From Frisingicoccus sp009929615 (GTDB lineage Bacteria > Bacillota > Clostridia > Lachnospirales > Lachnospiraceae), in NCBI GenBank assembly GCA_028692275.1, contig JAQUXR010000012.1, forward strand, positions 5,669 to 69,668: 64,000 nt of DNA. Reading direction: 5' to 3'. Position numbers and translations under genes: made by a program. Shown here one piece after another: positions 33,441 through 41,570 of this stretch (position 1 is the first letter of the stretch; each line of letters starts with the position of its first letter). Below the pieces are notes generated by a model. It was not told where the DNA came from and searched no databases. It saw only the letters and a program-made list of their open reading frames with translations.

Positions 33441-33469
33441 ATTATAATACAATGATTTTTGAATGTCAA
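33441..33469 (-). promoter_or_regulatory. Consensus sigma-A promoter of the DAHP synthase gene
   Basis: On the minus strand TTGACA (33469-33464), 17-base spacer, TATAAT (33446-33441). Confidence 0.88.
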
Positions 33470-33475
33470 AAGGAC

Positions 33476-33504
33476 TTGCATTATAAATGGAAAATAGGTA
33501 CAAT
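33476..33504 (+). promoter_or_regulatory. Sigma-A type promoter of the S2P-like/scpAB operon
   Basis: TTGCAT (33476-33481), 17-base spacer, TACAAT (33499-33504); back to back with the divergent aroF promoter, 6 bases apart. Confidence 0.82.
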
Positions 33505-33550
33505 AAAAAGAGTTTGTTGGAATAAATATGTAAAGGAAACAGGAAAAAAG

Positions 33551-34168
33551 ATGAATATTGTAATCGAAGCAGGAGCGATTTTATTAGCTTCCGCTCTGGC
33601 AATGATTCTACATGAATTGCCAAAATCTATTGTTTATATATTGACGGGACGTCATTGCCGGGCAGGCGATAGACGGCGTATTTTCCAGTTTCACCGTTAC
33701 ATTGACCCGGTGGGCTGGATTCTTTTTCTTACCTGTCATGCGGGATGCAGTAAGCCCTATCCCTATCGCCTTAAGGAAAAGGATACGAATATAGCGATTG
33801 GCCTGACGGGCTTTTTGTCCCTGGGAGTTATGATTATGGGGGGATATGCCCTTTATTATTTGAAGGTACTTCAGCTGCCGATGACAGCGGGATGGAATCC
33901 GGATGGCGTGTTAATGCAGTTTACGGTTCAGACCAGCTGGTATTTTATTTATGCGAGCATGGTGCTGTTAATTGTCAATTTAATACCCCTTATTTCTTCA
34001 GATATTTCATTACTGATTATTGCATTTTCGCCTAAGAGATTAATATCCCTTTTAAAGAACGATACGGTAATTAAAGCGATTCTTATTCTGTGTATTGTTT
34101 TCGGGTGGATTTCAGCACTGGCACTGCAGGGAATCAGCGGGTTAGACCATTTATTCCATTTTGTATAG
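33551..34168 (+). CDS. Membrane protein resembling a degenerate site-2 protease (M50)
   Basis: A 205-residue protein with about four to five hydrophobic helices. The first contains AMILHELPKSIVY at the place where M50 site-2 proteases have HExxH; the second His is Lys. The C-terminal helix has NLIPLISSDIS in place of the N-x-x-P-x-x-x-x-D-G motif. It therefore looks like a family member that has lost zinc ligands and probably activity. It precedes scpA by 8 bases, a place where M50 proteins are found in Firmicutes. CAGGAA precedes ATG 33551. The likeness is by eye; an unrelated membrane protein is possible. Confidence 0.6.
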   Translation: MNIVIEAGAILLASALAMILHELPKSIVYILTGRHCRAGDRRRIFQFHRYIDPVGWILFLTCHAGCSKPYPYRLKEKDTNIAIGLTGFLSLGVMIMGGYALYYLKVLQLPMTAGWNPDGVLMQFTVQTSWYFIYASMVLLIVNLIPLISSDISLLIIAFSPKRLISLLKNDTVIKAILILCIVFGWISALALQGISGLDHLFHFV

Positions 34169-34176
34169 GAGGTACT

Positions 34177-34959
34177 ATGTCACTTTCGGTTAAACTTCAG
34201 GTGTTTGAAGGGCCTTTGGATTTGCTGCTTCATCTGATTGATATTAATAAAATTGATATATATGATATTCCCATTTCCCTGGTGACAGATCAGTATCTGG
34301 ATTACATCCGGCAGATGCAGGAGCTGGATATGGATGTGATGAGTGAGTTCCTTGTCATGGCAGCGACACTGCTGCGAATCAAATCCAAGATGCTTCTTCC
34401 GGTAGAACCAAAGGAAGAAGAAGATGGCGAAGACCCAAGAGATGAGCTGGTTGAACGTCTTTTGGAACATAAAATGTACAAGTATATGGCACAGGAGTTG
34501 AAGGATAAGCAGCTTGATGCTTCAAAGTCTATGTTTAAAGGACGGACGCTGCCGCCGGATATGGTTTATGTAGAGCCAAAGGTGGATTTAGATGAACTGG
34601 TAGGGGACCTAGACTTTAAAAAGCTTCATCAGATTTTTCTGGATGTTTTGAAACGGCAGGAGGATAAGATGGATCCTATTCGAAGCCGGTATGGCCAGAT
34701 TGAGCAGGAAGAAGTCAGCCTGTCAGACCGGATGGATGACCTTGTAGATTATGGACGTAAGTATCGAAGGTTCAGCTTCAGACAGATTTTATCCAAGGGC
34801 AGAAGCAAGACCTATGTCATCGTATCATTTCTGGCTATTTTAGAGCTTATGAAGAGTGGGATGATAGCGATATGTCAGGAAGAGACCTTTGGAGATATTG
34901 AGATTGAAATGACGGGAGAAGGAACGATGCCCGAAGAAATAAGTTTTGAAGGAGTATGA
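34177..34959 (+). CDS. scpA: Segregation and condensation protein A
   Basis: A 260-residue kleisin: the N-terminal KLQVFEGPLDLLLHLIDINKIDIYDIPISLVTDQYL and MAATLLRIKSKMLLPVE are the family signature; the C-terminal winged helix (FLAILELMKSGMIAICQEETFGDIEI) closes the SMC head. ATG 34177 has AGGAGG 5 bases upstream; the frame from 34090 overlaps the previous gene and is rejected. With ScpB and SMC it compacts and segregates the chromosome. The stop overlaps the next coding region by about 2 bases. Confidence 0.96.
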   Translation: MSLSVKLQVFEGPLDLLLHLIDINKIDIYDIPISLVTDQYLDYIRQMQELDMDVMSEFLVMAATLLRIKSKMLLPVEPKEEEDGEDPRDELVERLLEHKMYKYMAQELKDKQLDASKSMFKGRTLPPDMVYVEPKVDLDELVGDLDFKKLHQIFLDVLKRQEDKMDPIRSRYGQIEQEEVSLSDRMDDLVDYGRKYRRFSFRQILSKGRSKTYVIVSFLAILELMKSGMIAICQEETFGDIEIEMTGEGTMPEEISFEGV

Positions 34960-34961
34960 TT

Positions 34962-35537
34962 ATGGAAATCAAGACTTTAGAAGCAGCGGTGGAAGCCCTG
35001 CTTTTTGCCATGGGAGAAGCTCTGCCGGCGAAGGATATCGCCCAGGTGCTGGAACAGGATGTGGAGGATGTACGCCGCCTTATCCGGAATATGATGTCCC
35101 GTTATGATGAAGAGAATCGGGGAATCCAAATTATTGAATTGGAAGACTCTTTTCAGTTGTGTACAAAACCTTCGATGTACGAATATTTAATTCGGATGAC
35201 GCACCAGCCAAGAAAGCATACATTGACGGATGTGGCATTGGAAACTCTTTCAATTATTGCTTACAAACAGCCGGTGACAAGAGCTGAGATAGAGAAAATC
35301 CGTGGTGTAAATTCAGACCATTCAATTAACCGTCTAGTGGAGTATAATCTGGTGTGTGAAGCAGGACGACTGGATGCTCCGGGAAAACCAATTTTATTTG
35401 GGACGACTGAGGAGTTTTTAAGGACCTTTGGTGTTTGTTCGGTAGAGGAACTGCCGGTTCTGAATCCTGAAAAGGTAGAAGAGTTTAAGATGGAGGCAGA
35501 AGAAGAGGTGGACCTTGGAATTGAAGAAGATTCCTAG
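34962..35537 (+). CDS. scpB: Segregation and condensation protein B
   Basis: A 191-residue protein with two winged helices: LEAAVEALLFAMGEALPAKDIAQVLEQDVEDV and TDVALETLSIIAYKQPVTRAEIEKIRGVNSDHSINRLVEYNLV, the ScpB core, then an acidic tail (about 165-191). It dimerises and binds ScpA. ATG 34962 is preferred over ATG 34956, because AAGGAG ends at 34954, too close to the first. A terminator follows, closing the operon. Confidence 0.95.
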   Translation: MEIKTLEAAVEALLFAMGEALPAKDIAQVLEQDVEDVRRLIRNMMSRYDEENRGIQIIELEDSFQLCTKPSMYEYLIRMTHQPRKHTLTDVALETLSIIAYKQPVTRAEIEKIRGVNSDHSINRLVEYNLVCEAGRLDAPGKPILFGTTEEFLRTFGVCSVEELPVLNPEKVEEFKMEAEEEVDLGIEEDS

Positions 35538-35558
35538 AATCTAAGGTAATATATAGGA

Positions 35559-35608
35559 AAGCGTTGCAAGATGGCTGAAAATAGTCATTTTGCAACGCTC
35601 TTTTTTTG
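35559..35608 (+). terminator. Rho-independent terminator
   Basis: AGCGTTGCAAGATG pairs with CATTTTGCAACGCT, followed by CTTTTTTT; ends scpB. Confidence 0.92.
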
Positions 35609-35609
35609 A

Positions 35610-36404
35610 TTATTTTTGTTCCATAAAGCGGTGAATGGTTTTTAATACACCATCCTGTTCACAGGAATCACAGGTGAAACGGGCCGCATTTTTTACAAGG
35701 CAGACCGCGTTAGCCATTGCAAAGCTGAAATAGGCCTGCTTTAGCATTTCAATATCGTTGCTCTGGTCACCAAAGGCCAGGGTTTCATGAATGGTAATAC
35801 CAAGAGTTTCCTGAAGACGGGAAAGCGCGACACCTTTATTAATATCCGGGGCCATAAAGTCTATCCAATGGGTTCCGGATACAGAACATTTGGAAACTTT
35901 ATTCCAGGACTTCATTATCTTTGGGTCCATATCTTTCGCATTAACCGGATGATAAAGGGAAAGTTTAATGATTTCATCTGAAAAGTCCATCATATCTTCC
36001 TTGTAGTCAAGGTCATAATTATAGTCATCCTTTAAAAGATGGATGAATTCGGATTCAGTGCTATTCGTATAAGCTCGTTCGATGGTTTCGGCCAGATAGG
36101 GAAAATCCTTCATTTCATTAAAATCAGTAAACAGCTTTTGGTATGCTTCTTTCGGAAGAGGCGCAGTAAAGAGTGGCTTATTATAAGTCCCCGTATAGGC
36201 ACCGTTACTTGTGATATAAATAATATCTTCTTTGACCGGGGCAAATAACTTTTCAACACTGCATTTGTGGCGTCCACTGGCAACAGCGAAGAATATACCC
36301 TGGGAGCGAAGCTTCCGTATAGTGTTGAAAACTTCGGGATTTATCTGGTTACAGCCTTCAGGCACCAAGGTACCATCGACATCGGAAACGACTAATTTTA
36401 TCAT
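35610..36404 (-). CDS. HAD-superfamily phosphatase, Cof type
   Basis: A 264-residue HAD IIB hydrolase: VSDVDGTLVP with nucleophile Asp8 and Asp10, ASGR motif II, the conserved Lys in INKGVALSRLQ, and GDQSNDIEMLKQA motif IV. The cap (about 85-180) is of the C2B type. Such enzymes dephosphorylate sugar phosphates, flavin or pyridoxal phosphates. The substrate is unknown. The stop lies within the T tract of the scpB terminator, so transcripts are convergent; an upstream promoter (TTGACG-18-TATAAT) is clear. Confidence 0.9.
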   Translation of the reverse strand: MIKLVVSDVDGTLVPEGCNQINPEVFNTIRKLRSQGIFFAVASGRHKCSVEKLFAPVKEDIIYITSNGAYTGTYNKPLFTAPLPKEAYQKLFTDFNEMKDFPYLAETIERAYTNSTESEFIHLLKDDYNYDLDYKEDMMDFSDEIIKLSLYHPVNAKDMDPKIMKSWNKVSKCSVSGTHWIDFMAPDINKGVALSRLQETLGITIHETLAFGDQSNDIEMLKQAYFSFAMANAVCLVKNAARFTCDSCEQDGVLKTIHRFMEQK

Positions 36405-36456
36405 AAATTATACTCCATTCAAAGAAATGTAATGTCTGTCTTATTTGTAATTAAGG

Positions 36457-36486
36457 ATTATATACGAAGATATAGGAATACGTCAA
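36457..36486 (-). promoter_or_regulatory. Sigma-A type promoter of the HAD gene
   Basis: On the minus strand TTGACG (36486-36481), 18-base spacer, TATAAT (36462-36457). Confidence 0.78.
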
Positions 36487-36551
36487 GGATAAGCATAAAA
36501 ATTGATATGTAGAAATAAATTGAAATAAATTAAAGTTTTTAGGTGATTTTT

Positions 36552-37721
36552 TTGCAGCGAATTATAAAAGTATGTCTGACGGTGATTTTGTCCTGTATTA
36601 TCTGTATTGCAGGAAGTCTATGGGTTTACGGAGAAGAGGAAAGTGATATAGAAGGACCGGAAGAATTATATGCCCGGGCCGCTGTGCTGGTGGACGGTGA
36701 AACCGGAAGAGTTCTATGGGGAAAAAATGAAGATGAAAAAATGGCTATGGCGAGTACAACCAAAATTATGACCTGTCTGGTTGCTTTGGAAAATGCAGAA
36801 CTTGATGAAGTGGTATCCATATCCGCCTATGCAGCGGGAATGCCGGATGTTCAGCTGGATGCTGTGGAGGGAGACAGCTTTCGAATGGAAGACCTGCTGT
36901 ATGCTCTGATGCTGGAATCGGATAATGATGTGGCTGCAGCCATTGCTGAACACGTGGGCGGAAGTGTGGAAGGGTTTGCGGAAATGATGAATAGCAGAGC
37001 ACTGGAACTGGGATGTAGTCAAACACATTTTGTGACACCGAATGGTCTGGATGCGGAGGGGCATGAGACAACAGCGGTTGAATTAGCCAAAATTACGACA
37101 GAAGCCATAAAAAATGAAACCTTTGTCAAGATTATAAATATGCCGTCCCACAGCTTTTCGAATATAGAAGGTGACAGACATTATCAGGTGAATAATAAGG
37201 ATGCCTTTCTTCAACTGATGGATGGAGCCTTTGGTGTTAAAACCGGTTTTACCGGGGAAGCGGGATACTGCTTTGTAGGTGCTTTAAATAGAAATGACAG
37301 AACTTATATTTCGGTTGTCCTGGGCAGTGGCTGGCCGCCAAATAAGAGTTATAAATGGCAGGATACGGTAAAATTGATGAATTATGGTCTGGAGCATTAT
37401 GAAAAAAAAACTCTGGGTTCAAATCAGATCGATGTGGGGACAATGGTTATAGAGGACGGCTGTGAAGCAGAGGTGGAGTTGGCCGCGGACAGCCGGGAGG
37501 CAGAAATTCTTATGGGAAAGGAAGAAGAAGGAACCATAGAGATAGTAAAAGAGATTCAGTGCAGGGCACCATTGGAAGAAAAAGCAGCAGTAGGGTGGGT
37601 TTATTATAAAGTTGAGGGGGAGATTGTTGGAAAATTTCCGATTTATACAACCCAATCTGTAGAACGTAAAAATTATGGCTTTTGCCTGGAAAAGGTATGG
37701 AAACAGTGGCTGGTCTTTTGA
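36552..37721 (+). CDS. D-alanyl-D-alanine carboxypeptidase, DacF-like
   Basis: A 389-residue penicillin-binding protein 5-type enzyme: signal peptide/anchor (about 5-27), then Ser68-Thr-Thr-Lys71 in MAMASTTKIMTCL, the SDND triad (Ser-x-Asn), and KTG in FGVKTGFTGEAGYCF. The C-terminal domain (about 280-385) is the beta-rich PBP5 domain. It trims D-Ala from peptidoglycan pentapeptides and in spore formers may affect the cortex. TTG 36552 is chosen because AGGTGA lies 6 bases upstream; the GTG at 36543 lies inside that site. No promoter is obvious. Confidence 0.9.
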   Translation: MQRIIKVCLTVILSCIICIAGSLWVYGEEESDIEGPEELYARAAVLVDGETGRVLWGKNEDEKMAMASTTKIMTCLVALENAELDEVVSISAYAAGMPDVQLDAVEGDSFRMEDLLYALMLESDNDVAAAIAEHVGGSVEGFAEMMNSRALELGCSQTHFVTPNGLDAEGHETTAVELAKITTEAIKNETFVKIINMPSHSFSNIEGDRHYQVNNKDAFLQLMDGAFGVKTGFTGEAGYCFVGALNRNDRTYISVVLGSGWPPNKSYKWQDTVKLMNYGLEHYEKKTLGSNQIDVGTMVIEDGCEAEVELAADSREAEILMGKEEEGTIEIVKEIQCRAPLEEKAAVGWVYYKVEGEIVGKFPIYTTQSVERKNYGFCLEKVWKQWLVF

Positions 37722-37722
37722 C

Positions 37723-37751
37723 TTGCAATTTACATGGGACTATCATATAAT
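37723..37751 (+). promoter_or_regulatory. Sigma-A type promoter of the decarboxylase/carboxyltransferase operon
   Basis: TTGCAA (37723-37728), 17-base spacer, TATAAT (37746-37751). Confidence 0.82.
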
Positions 37752-37808
37752 TATTGTCATAAAAACAACGGTGTAAAGGGTTATAGCGTTTGTGATGGAG
37801 GGATAAGA

Positions 37809-39239
37809 ATGGGAATTGTTACACAACTTGGAGCCAGAGAACGTGTTGTCCGACTCTTGGATGATAATAGTTTTGTGGAAATTGGCGGCATGATTCATGC
37901 AAGAAATACAGATTTTAATATGAATACGAAGGAGACTCCGGCGGATGGGGTTATCACGGGCTATGGAACGATTAATGGCAAACTCGTTTATGTTTATAGC
38001 CAGGATGGTTCTGTGATGAAGGGCTCTATCGGTGAGATGCATGCGAATAAGATTGTTCGTATTTATGATATGGCATTGAAGATGGGAGCACCGGTTATCG
38101 GACTTATTGATTGTGCCGGGATGCGCCTTCAGGAAGCAACGGATGCATTAAATGCCTTTGGAGGCATTTTTTATAAACAGACAATGGCATCCGGGGTCAT
38201 ACCTCAGATTAATGGTATTTTTGGAAACTGTGGCGGCGGAATGGCCATTGTTCCATCCCTGGCAGATTTTACATTTATCGTAGATAAACAGGGGGAGCTT
38301 TTTGTTAATTCACCGGATGCACTGGAAGGCAATCGTCGGGAAAACTGTAATACGGCAGCAGCCGGATTCAGAGGTCAGGTGGTTGGAGATGTATCTGGAG
38401 CAGGTGCTGATGAATCTGAAGTCCTTGATAAGATTCGCCATCTTATAACACTGCTTCCTTCAAATAATAAAGAAGATGCACTGTGTATGGAGGATGTTCA
38501 GGATGATTTGAACAGAGAAAATCCATCCCTTGGAGATACAAGAGATGTATCTTATATATTAGAAGATATTTCAGATGCCCATGAATTTTTTGAAGTAAGA
38601 CCGGATTACGGCACAGAAGTTGTAACAGGTTTTATGTTATTGAATGGGAATACAGTAGGTGCGGTTGCCAATAAAGAGAAAAGTGATGGGGAATCGGTTT
38701 TGACAGCGGCAGCAGCTATGAAGGCAGAGGCATTTATTCGTTTTTGTGATGCATTTTCTATTCCAGTGCTGACTCTTGTTAATGTTCAGGGATTTAAAGC
38801 AACTGTGGATGAAGAAAAACGGATTGCTCCTGCGGCAGCTAAGCTTACCTACGCCTATGCCAGTGCGACAGTACCAAAAGTTTCGGTGGTTATTGGTAAA
38901 GCTTTTGGAAGTGCCTATCTTTGCATGGGAAGCCGTCATGTGGGAACGGATATGGTATATGCATGGCCAACGGCTCAGATTGGTATGATGAATGCAGAGG
39001 CTGCAGTGAAGATTATTTATGCAGATGAAATTGAAGCCAGCGAAGCAAGGAATGAATTAATCTCTGAAAAGGCAGAAGCCTATGAAAGTCTGCAGAATAG
39101 TCCTGAGGGAGCGGCCTCCAGAGGTTATGTGGATGGGATTATTGAAGCGGCTTCCACAAGAAAGCGTGTTATTGCGGCATTTGAGATGCTCATGACAAAG
39201 AGAGAAAATATTCCGGATAGAAAACATGGAACGGTTTAA
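37809..39239 (+). CDS. Acyl-CoA carboxyltransferase subunit (methylmalonyl-/propionyl-CoA type, MmdA-like)
   Basis: A 476-residue crotonase-fold carboxyltransferase with two homologous halves. N-terminal half: PADGVITGYGTINGKLVYVYSQDGSVMKGSIGEMHANKIVRI, GMRLQEA and NCGGGMA oxyanion loop; C-terminal half: VTGFMLLNGNTVGAVANKE, TLVNVQGFKATVDEE and GKAFGSAYLCMGSR. It moves a carboxyl group between an acyl-CoA and biotin. ATG 37809 has GGAGGGA upstream. First gene of a five-gene operon with OadG-, biotin-, OadB- and OadA-like proteins. It may let acyl-CoA and oxaloacetate share one biotin carrier. Acyl-CoA substrate not determined. Confidence 0.9.
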   Translation: MGIVTQLGARERVVRLLDDNSFVEIGGMIHARNTDFNMNTKETPADGVITGYGTINGKLVYVYSQDGSVMKGSIGEMHANKIVRIYDMALKMGAPVIGLIDCAGMRLQEATDALNAFGGIFYKQTMASGVIPQINGIFGNCGGGMAIVPSLADFTFIVDKQGELFVNSPDALEGNRRENCNTAAAGFRGQVVGDVSGAGADESEVLDKIRHLITLLPSNNKEDALCMEDVQDDLNRENPSLGDTRDVSYILEDISDAHEFFEVRPDYGTEVVTGFMLLNGNTVGAVANKEKSDGESVLTAAAAMKAEAFIRFCDAFSIPVLTLVNVQGFKATVDEEKRIAPAAAKLTYAYASATVPKVSVVIGKAFGSAYLCMGSRHVGTDMVYAWPTAQIGMMNAEAAVKIIYADEIEASEARNELISEKAEAYESLQNSPEGAASRGYVDGIIEAASTRKRVIAAFEMLMTKRENIPDRKHGTV

Positions 39240-39254
39240 GACGAGGTGGCAGGA

Positions 39255-39983
39255 ATGATAAAAAAACTTTGGTTAATTCTTTGTACCGCCCTGATTATTG
39301 CTGGATGTACGGCCTGTGGACAGGCTGCGAATGTACAGACGGAAACAACCGAGATGGAATCGGTGGTCACTGGGAATTTGGTAGCTTTGGCTGGGATGGA
39401 TGACGCAGCAGTGGATATGCAGATTGCCCAGTATGAAAGCGGAACAATCGATGAAACAACAGCGGTTCTTATAGAAACTTTGAAAAACTGGAAAACAGTT
39501 CATCAGGAGGCAGGAGATTATATTTCCTGTGGAGATGTAAAAGTAACCAGGAGCGGTAATGAAATAACGGGCAGTGTACGAGGCGATTTCACAAAAAGAG
39601 ATGTAGATTTTTCAATGTCCTTTACAAAGGATTTGAGTGAACTTAAAAGTATGACCCTGAACCCGGTGTACTCTATTGGCGAGTTGATGAAAAGAGCTGG
39701 TTTAAACACACTGATGGGAATGGGAACCGTATTTACTGTGCTGATTATTATCTCACTGATTATTTATGCCTTCGGTTTTATAGGAAGACATGAGAAGAAA
39801 AAAGATGAGATACCGGCACCGGTTATAGTGCCTGAAACCACGGACGAGGATTTGAGTGATGATTTAGAATTAGTGGCGGTTATTGCGGCAGCAATTGCTG
39901 CATCAGAAGATGTGCCAGTGGACAGTCTGGTCGTTCGTTCAATTCGAAGAAGAACATCATCAAATCGTTGGAAAAATCAATAG
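39255..39983 (+). CDS. OadG-like small membrane subunit with lipoprotein signal
   Basis: A 242-residue protein: signal peptide with lipobox IIAGC (Cys about residue 18), an extracytoplasmic domain of about 120 residues, one transmembrane helix (about 155-175; TVFTVLIIISLIIYAFGFI) and a cytoplasmic tail ending in the basic RRRTSSNRWKN segment that, in OadG/MmdD-type subunits, binds the carboxyltransferase. The lipoprotein-like extracellular domain is an addition to the ~85-residue classical OadG. The GAGG site supports ATG 39255 over GTG 39246. It probably anchors the complex to the membrane. Confidence 0.82.
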   Translation: MIKKLWLILCTALIIAGCTACGQAANVQTETTEMESVVTGNLVALAGMDDAAVDMQIAQYESGTIDETTAVLIETLKNWKTVHQEAGDYISCGDVKVTRSGNEITGSVRGDFTKRDVDFSMSFTKDLSELKSMTLNPVYSIGELMKRAGLNTLMGMGTVFTVLIIISLIIYAFGFIGRHEKKKDEIPAPVIVPETTDEDLSDDLELVAVIAAAIAASEDVPVDSLVVRSIRRRTSSNRWKNQ

Positions 39984-39999
39984 TTGGAGGATATTAAAG

Positions 40000-40365
40000 A
40001 TGAAAAATTATACAATTACAGTGAATGGTAAAGTTTATGATGTTACAGTAGAAGAGGGAACAGCCGCTCCACAGCAGCCGATACAGCAGACATCACAGCC
40101 AGCAGCAAAGCCGGCACCGAAGCCGGTGGCATCTCAGACATCTGCGGCAGGCAGCATTGTTATTAAATCGCCAATGCCGGGAAAGATTGTAGGCGTGAAA
40201 GCAAGTGTTGGACAGAACGTTAAAAAAGGCGATGTTGTCATGATTCTTGAAGCTATGAAGATGGAGAACGAGATTGTAGCACCGGAAGATGGAACCATTG
40301 CCAGCGTGCAGGCAGCCGTTGGAACCAGTGTAGAAGCAGGAACTGTCCTGGCTTCACTGAAATAG
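40000..40365 (+). CDS. Biotin carboxyl carrier protein (OadC/MmdC-like)
   Basis: A 121-residue protein: N-terminal strand (MKNYTITVNGKVYDVTVEEG), a Pro/Ala/Gln linker (about 22-50), and the biotinyl domain with EAMKME; Lys87 is the biotin site. It carries the carboxyl group between the carboxyltransferases and the membrane decarboxylase. ATG 40000 follows TTGGAGG; the longer frame from 39883 overlaps the previous gene and is a shadow. OadB follows by 25 bases. Confidence 0.95.
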   Translation: MKNYTITVNGKVYDVTVEEGTAAPQQPIQQTSQPAAKPAPKPVASQTSAAGSIVIKSPMPGKIVGVKASVGQNVKKGDVVMILEAMKMENEIVAPEDGTIASVQAAVGTSVEAGTVLASLK

Positions 40366-40390
40366 GCATTAGATAACGGGAGGTTATTAA

Positions 40391-41542
40391 ATGGATTACG
40401 TTATGGAAACAATGGGGAATCTCATTCGCCAGACCGCCTTTTTCAGTTTGACATGGGGCAATTGTGTTATGATTCTGGTGGCATGTTTTTTTCTCTATTT
40501 GGCAATACGCAAAGGATATGAACCTTTGCTCCTGGTACCGATTTCTTTTGGGATGCTCCTTGTAAATCTGTATCCGGATATTATGATTGCTGCTGAAGAT
40601 GCCTCAAATGGCGTTGGAGGCTTACTGCATTATTTCTATCTTTTGGATGAATGGGCAATTTTGCCTTCTTTAATTTTCCTTGGGGTAGGTGCGATGACGG
40701 ATTTTGGCCCATTGATTGCAAATCCGGTCAGTTTTCTCCTGGGTGCATCCGCTCAGTTTGGTATCTTTTTCGCTTATATCGGTGCCATTTTGATGGGCTT
40801 TAGTGATAAGGCGGCAGCGGCAATTTCGATTATTGGCGGAGCAGATGGACCAACATCTATTTTCCTGGCGGGAAAACTTGGGCAGGGCGGTCTGATGGGA
40901 CCTATAGCTGTGGCAGCTTATTCTTATATGTCGCTGGTTCCGATTATACAGCCCCCAATTATGAGACTTTTTACGACAAAAAAAGAACGTGCCATTAAGA
41001 TGGAACAGCTTCGTCATGTTTCAAAATTGGAAAAGATATTGTTCCCAATCGTTGTAACGATTGTGGTTGTACTTATTCTGCCGACGACAGCACCGCTGGT
41101 AGGAATGCTCATGCTGGGTAATCTTTTCCGAGAATGTGGTGTGGTTAAACAGCTGACAGAAACAGCATCCAACGCTTTGATGTATATCGTTGTTATTCTT
41201 TTAGGAACATCGGTTGGTGCGACAACCAGTGCTGAAGCATTTTTGAATCTGCAGACATTACAGATTGTTGGTCTTGGTTTGGTTGCATTTATTGTGGGAA
41301 CGGCTACAGGTGTTCTCTTTGGAAAGCTTCTCTGCAAAATCAGTGGCGGAAAGATTAATCCACTTATTGGTTCAGCAGGAGTTTCAGCAGTTCCGATGGC
41401 AGCCAGAGTATCTCAGAAAGTCGGAGCTGAAGAAGACCCGACAAATTTCCTGTTGATGCATGCGATGGGACCTAATGTGGCAGGAGTTATTGGTACAGCC
41501 GTTGCGGCTGGAACCTTTATGGCAATTTTCGGTGTCATGTAA
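40391..41542 (+). CDS. oadB: Sodium-pumping decarboxylase beta subunit (OadB/MmdB/GcdB)
   Basis: A 383-residue membrane protein with about ten helices. IIGGADGPTSIFLAGKL is the GGADGPT motif around the conserved Asp for Na+ binding, and the second half repeats GSAGVSAVPMAARV with GANMGPNVAGVIGTAVAAG-like residues (here HAMGPNVAGVIGTAVAAG). The beta subunit decarboxylates carboxybiotin and pumps Na+ out of the cell. The substrate of the complex is set by the carboxyltransferases encoded at 37809 and 41571. The ATG has GGGAGG upstream. Confidence 0.95.
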   Translation: MDYVMETMGNLIRQTAFFSLTWGNCVMILVACFFLYLAIRKGYEPLLLVPISFGMLLVNLYPDIMIAAEDASNGVGGLLHYFYLLDEWAILPSLIFLGVGAMTDFGPLIANPVSFLLGASAQFGIFFAYIGAILMGFSDKAAAAISIIGGADGPTSIFLAGKLGQGGLMGPIAVAAYSYMSLVPIIQPPIMRLFTTKKERAIKMEQLRHVSKLEKILFPIVVTIVVVLILPTTAPLVGMLMLGNLFRECGVVKQLTETASNALMYIVVILLGTSVGATTSAEAFLNLQTLQIVGLGLVAFIVGTATGVLFGKLLCKISGGKINPLIGSAGVSAVPMAARVSQKVGAEEDPTNFLLMHAMGPNVAGVIGTAVAAGTFMAIFGVM

Positions 41543-41570
41543 GGAAAATGATTGACTTAGGAGGTAGAAA

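Noticed and set aside
37723..37808. Riboswitch in the leader of the carboxyltransferase operon
   Set aside because: The leader is only about 50 bases after the promoter and has no recognisable conserved structure.
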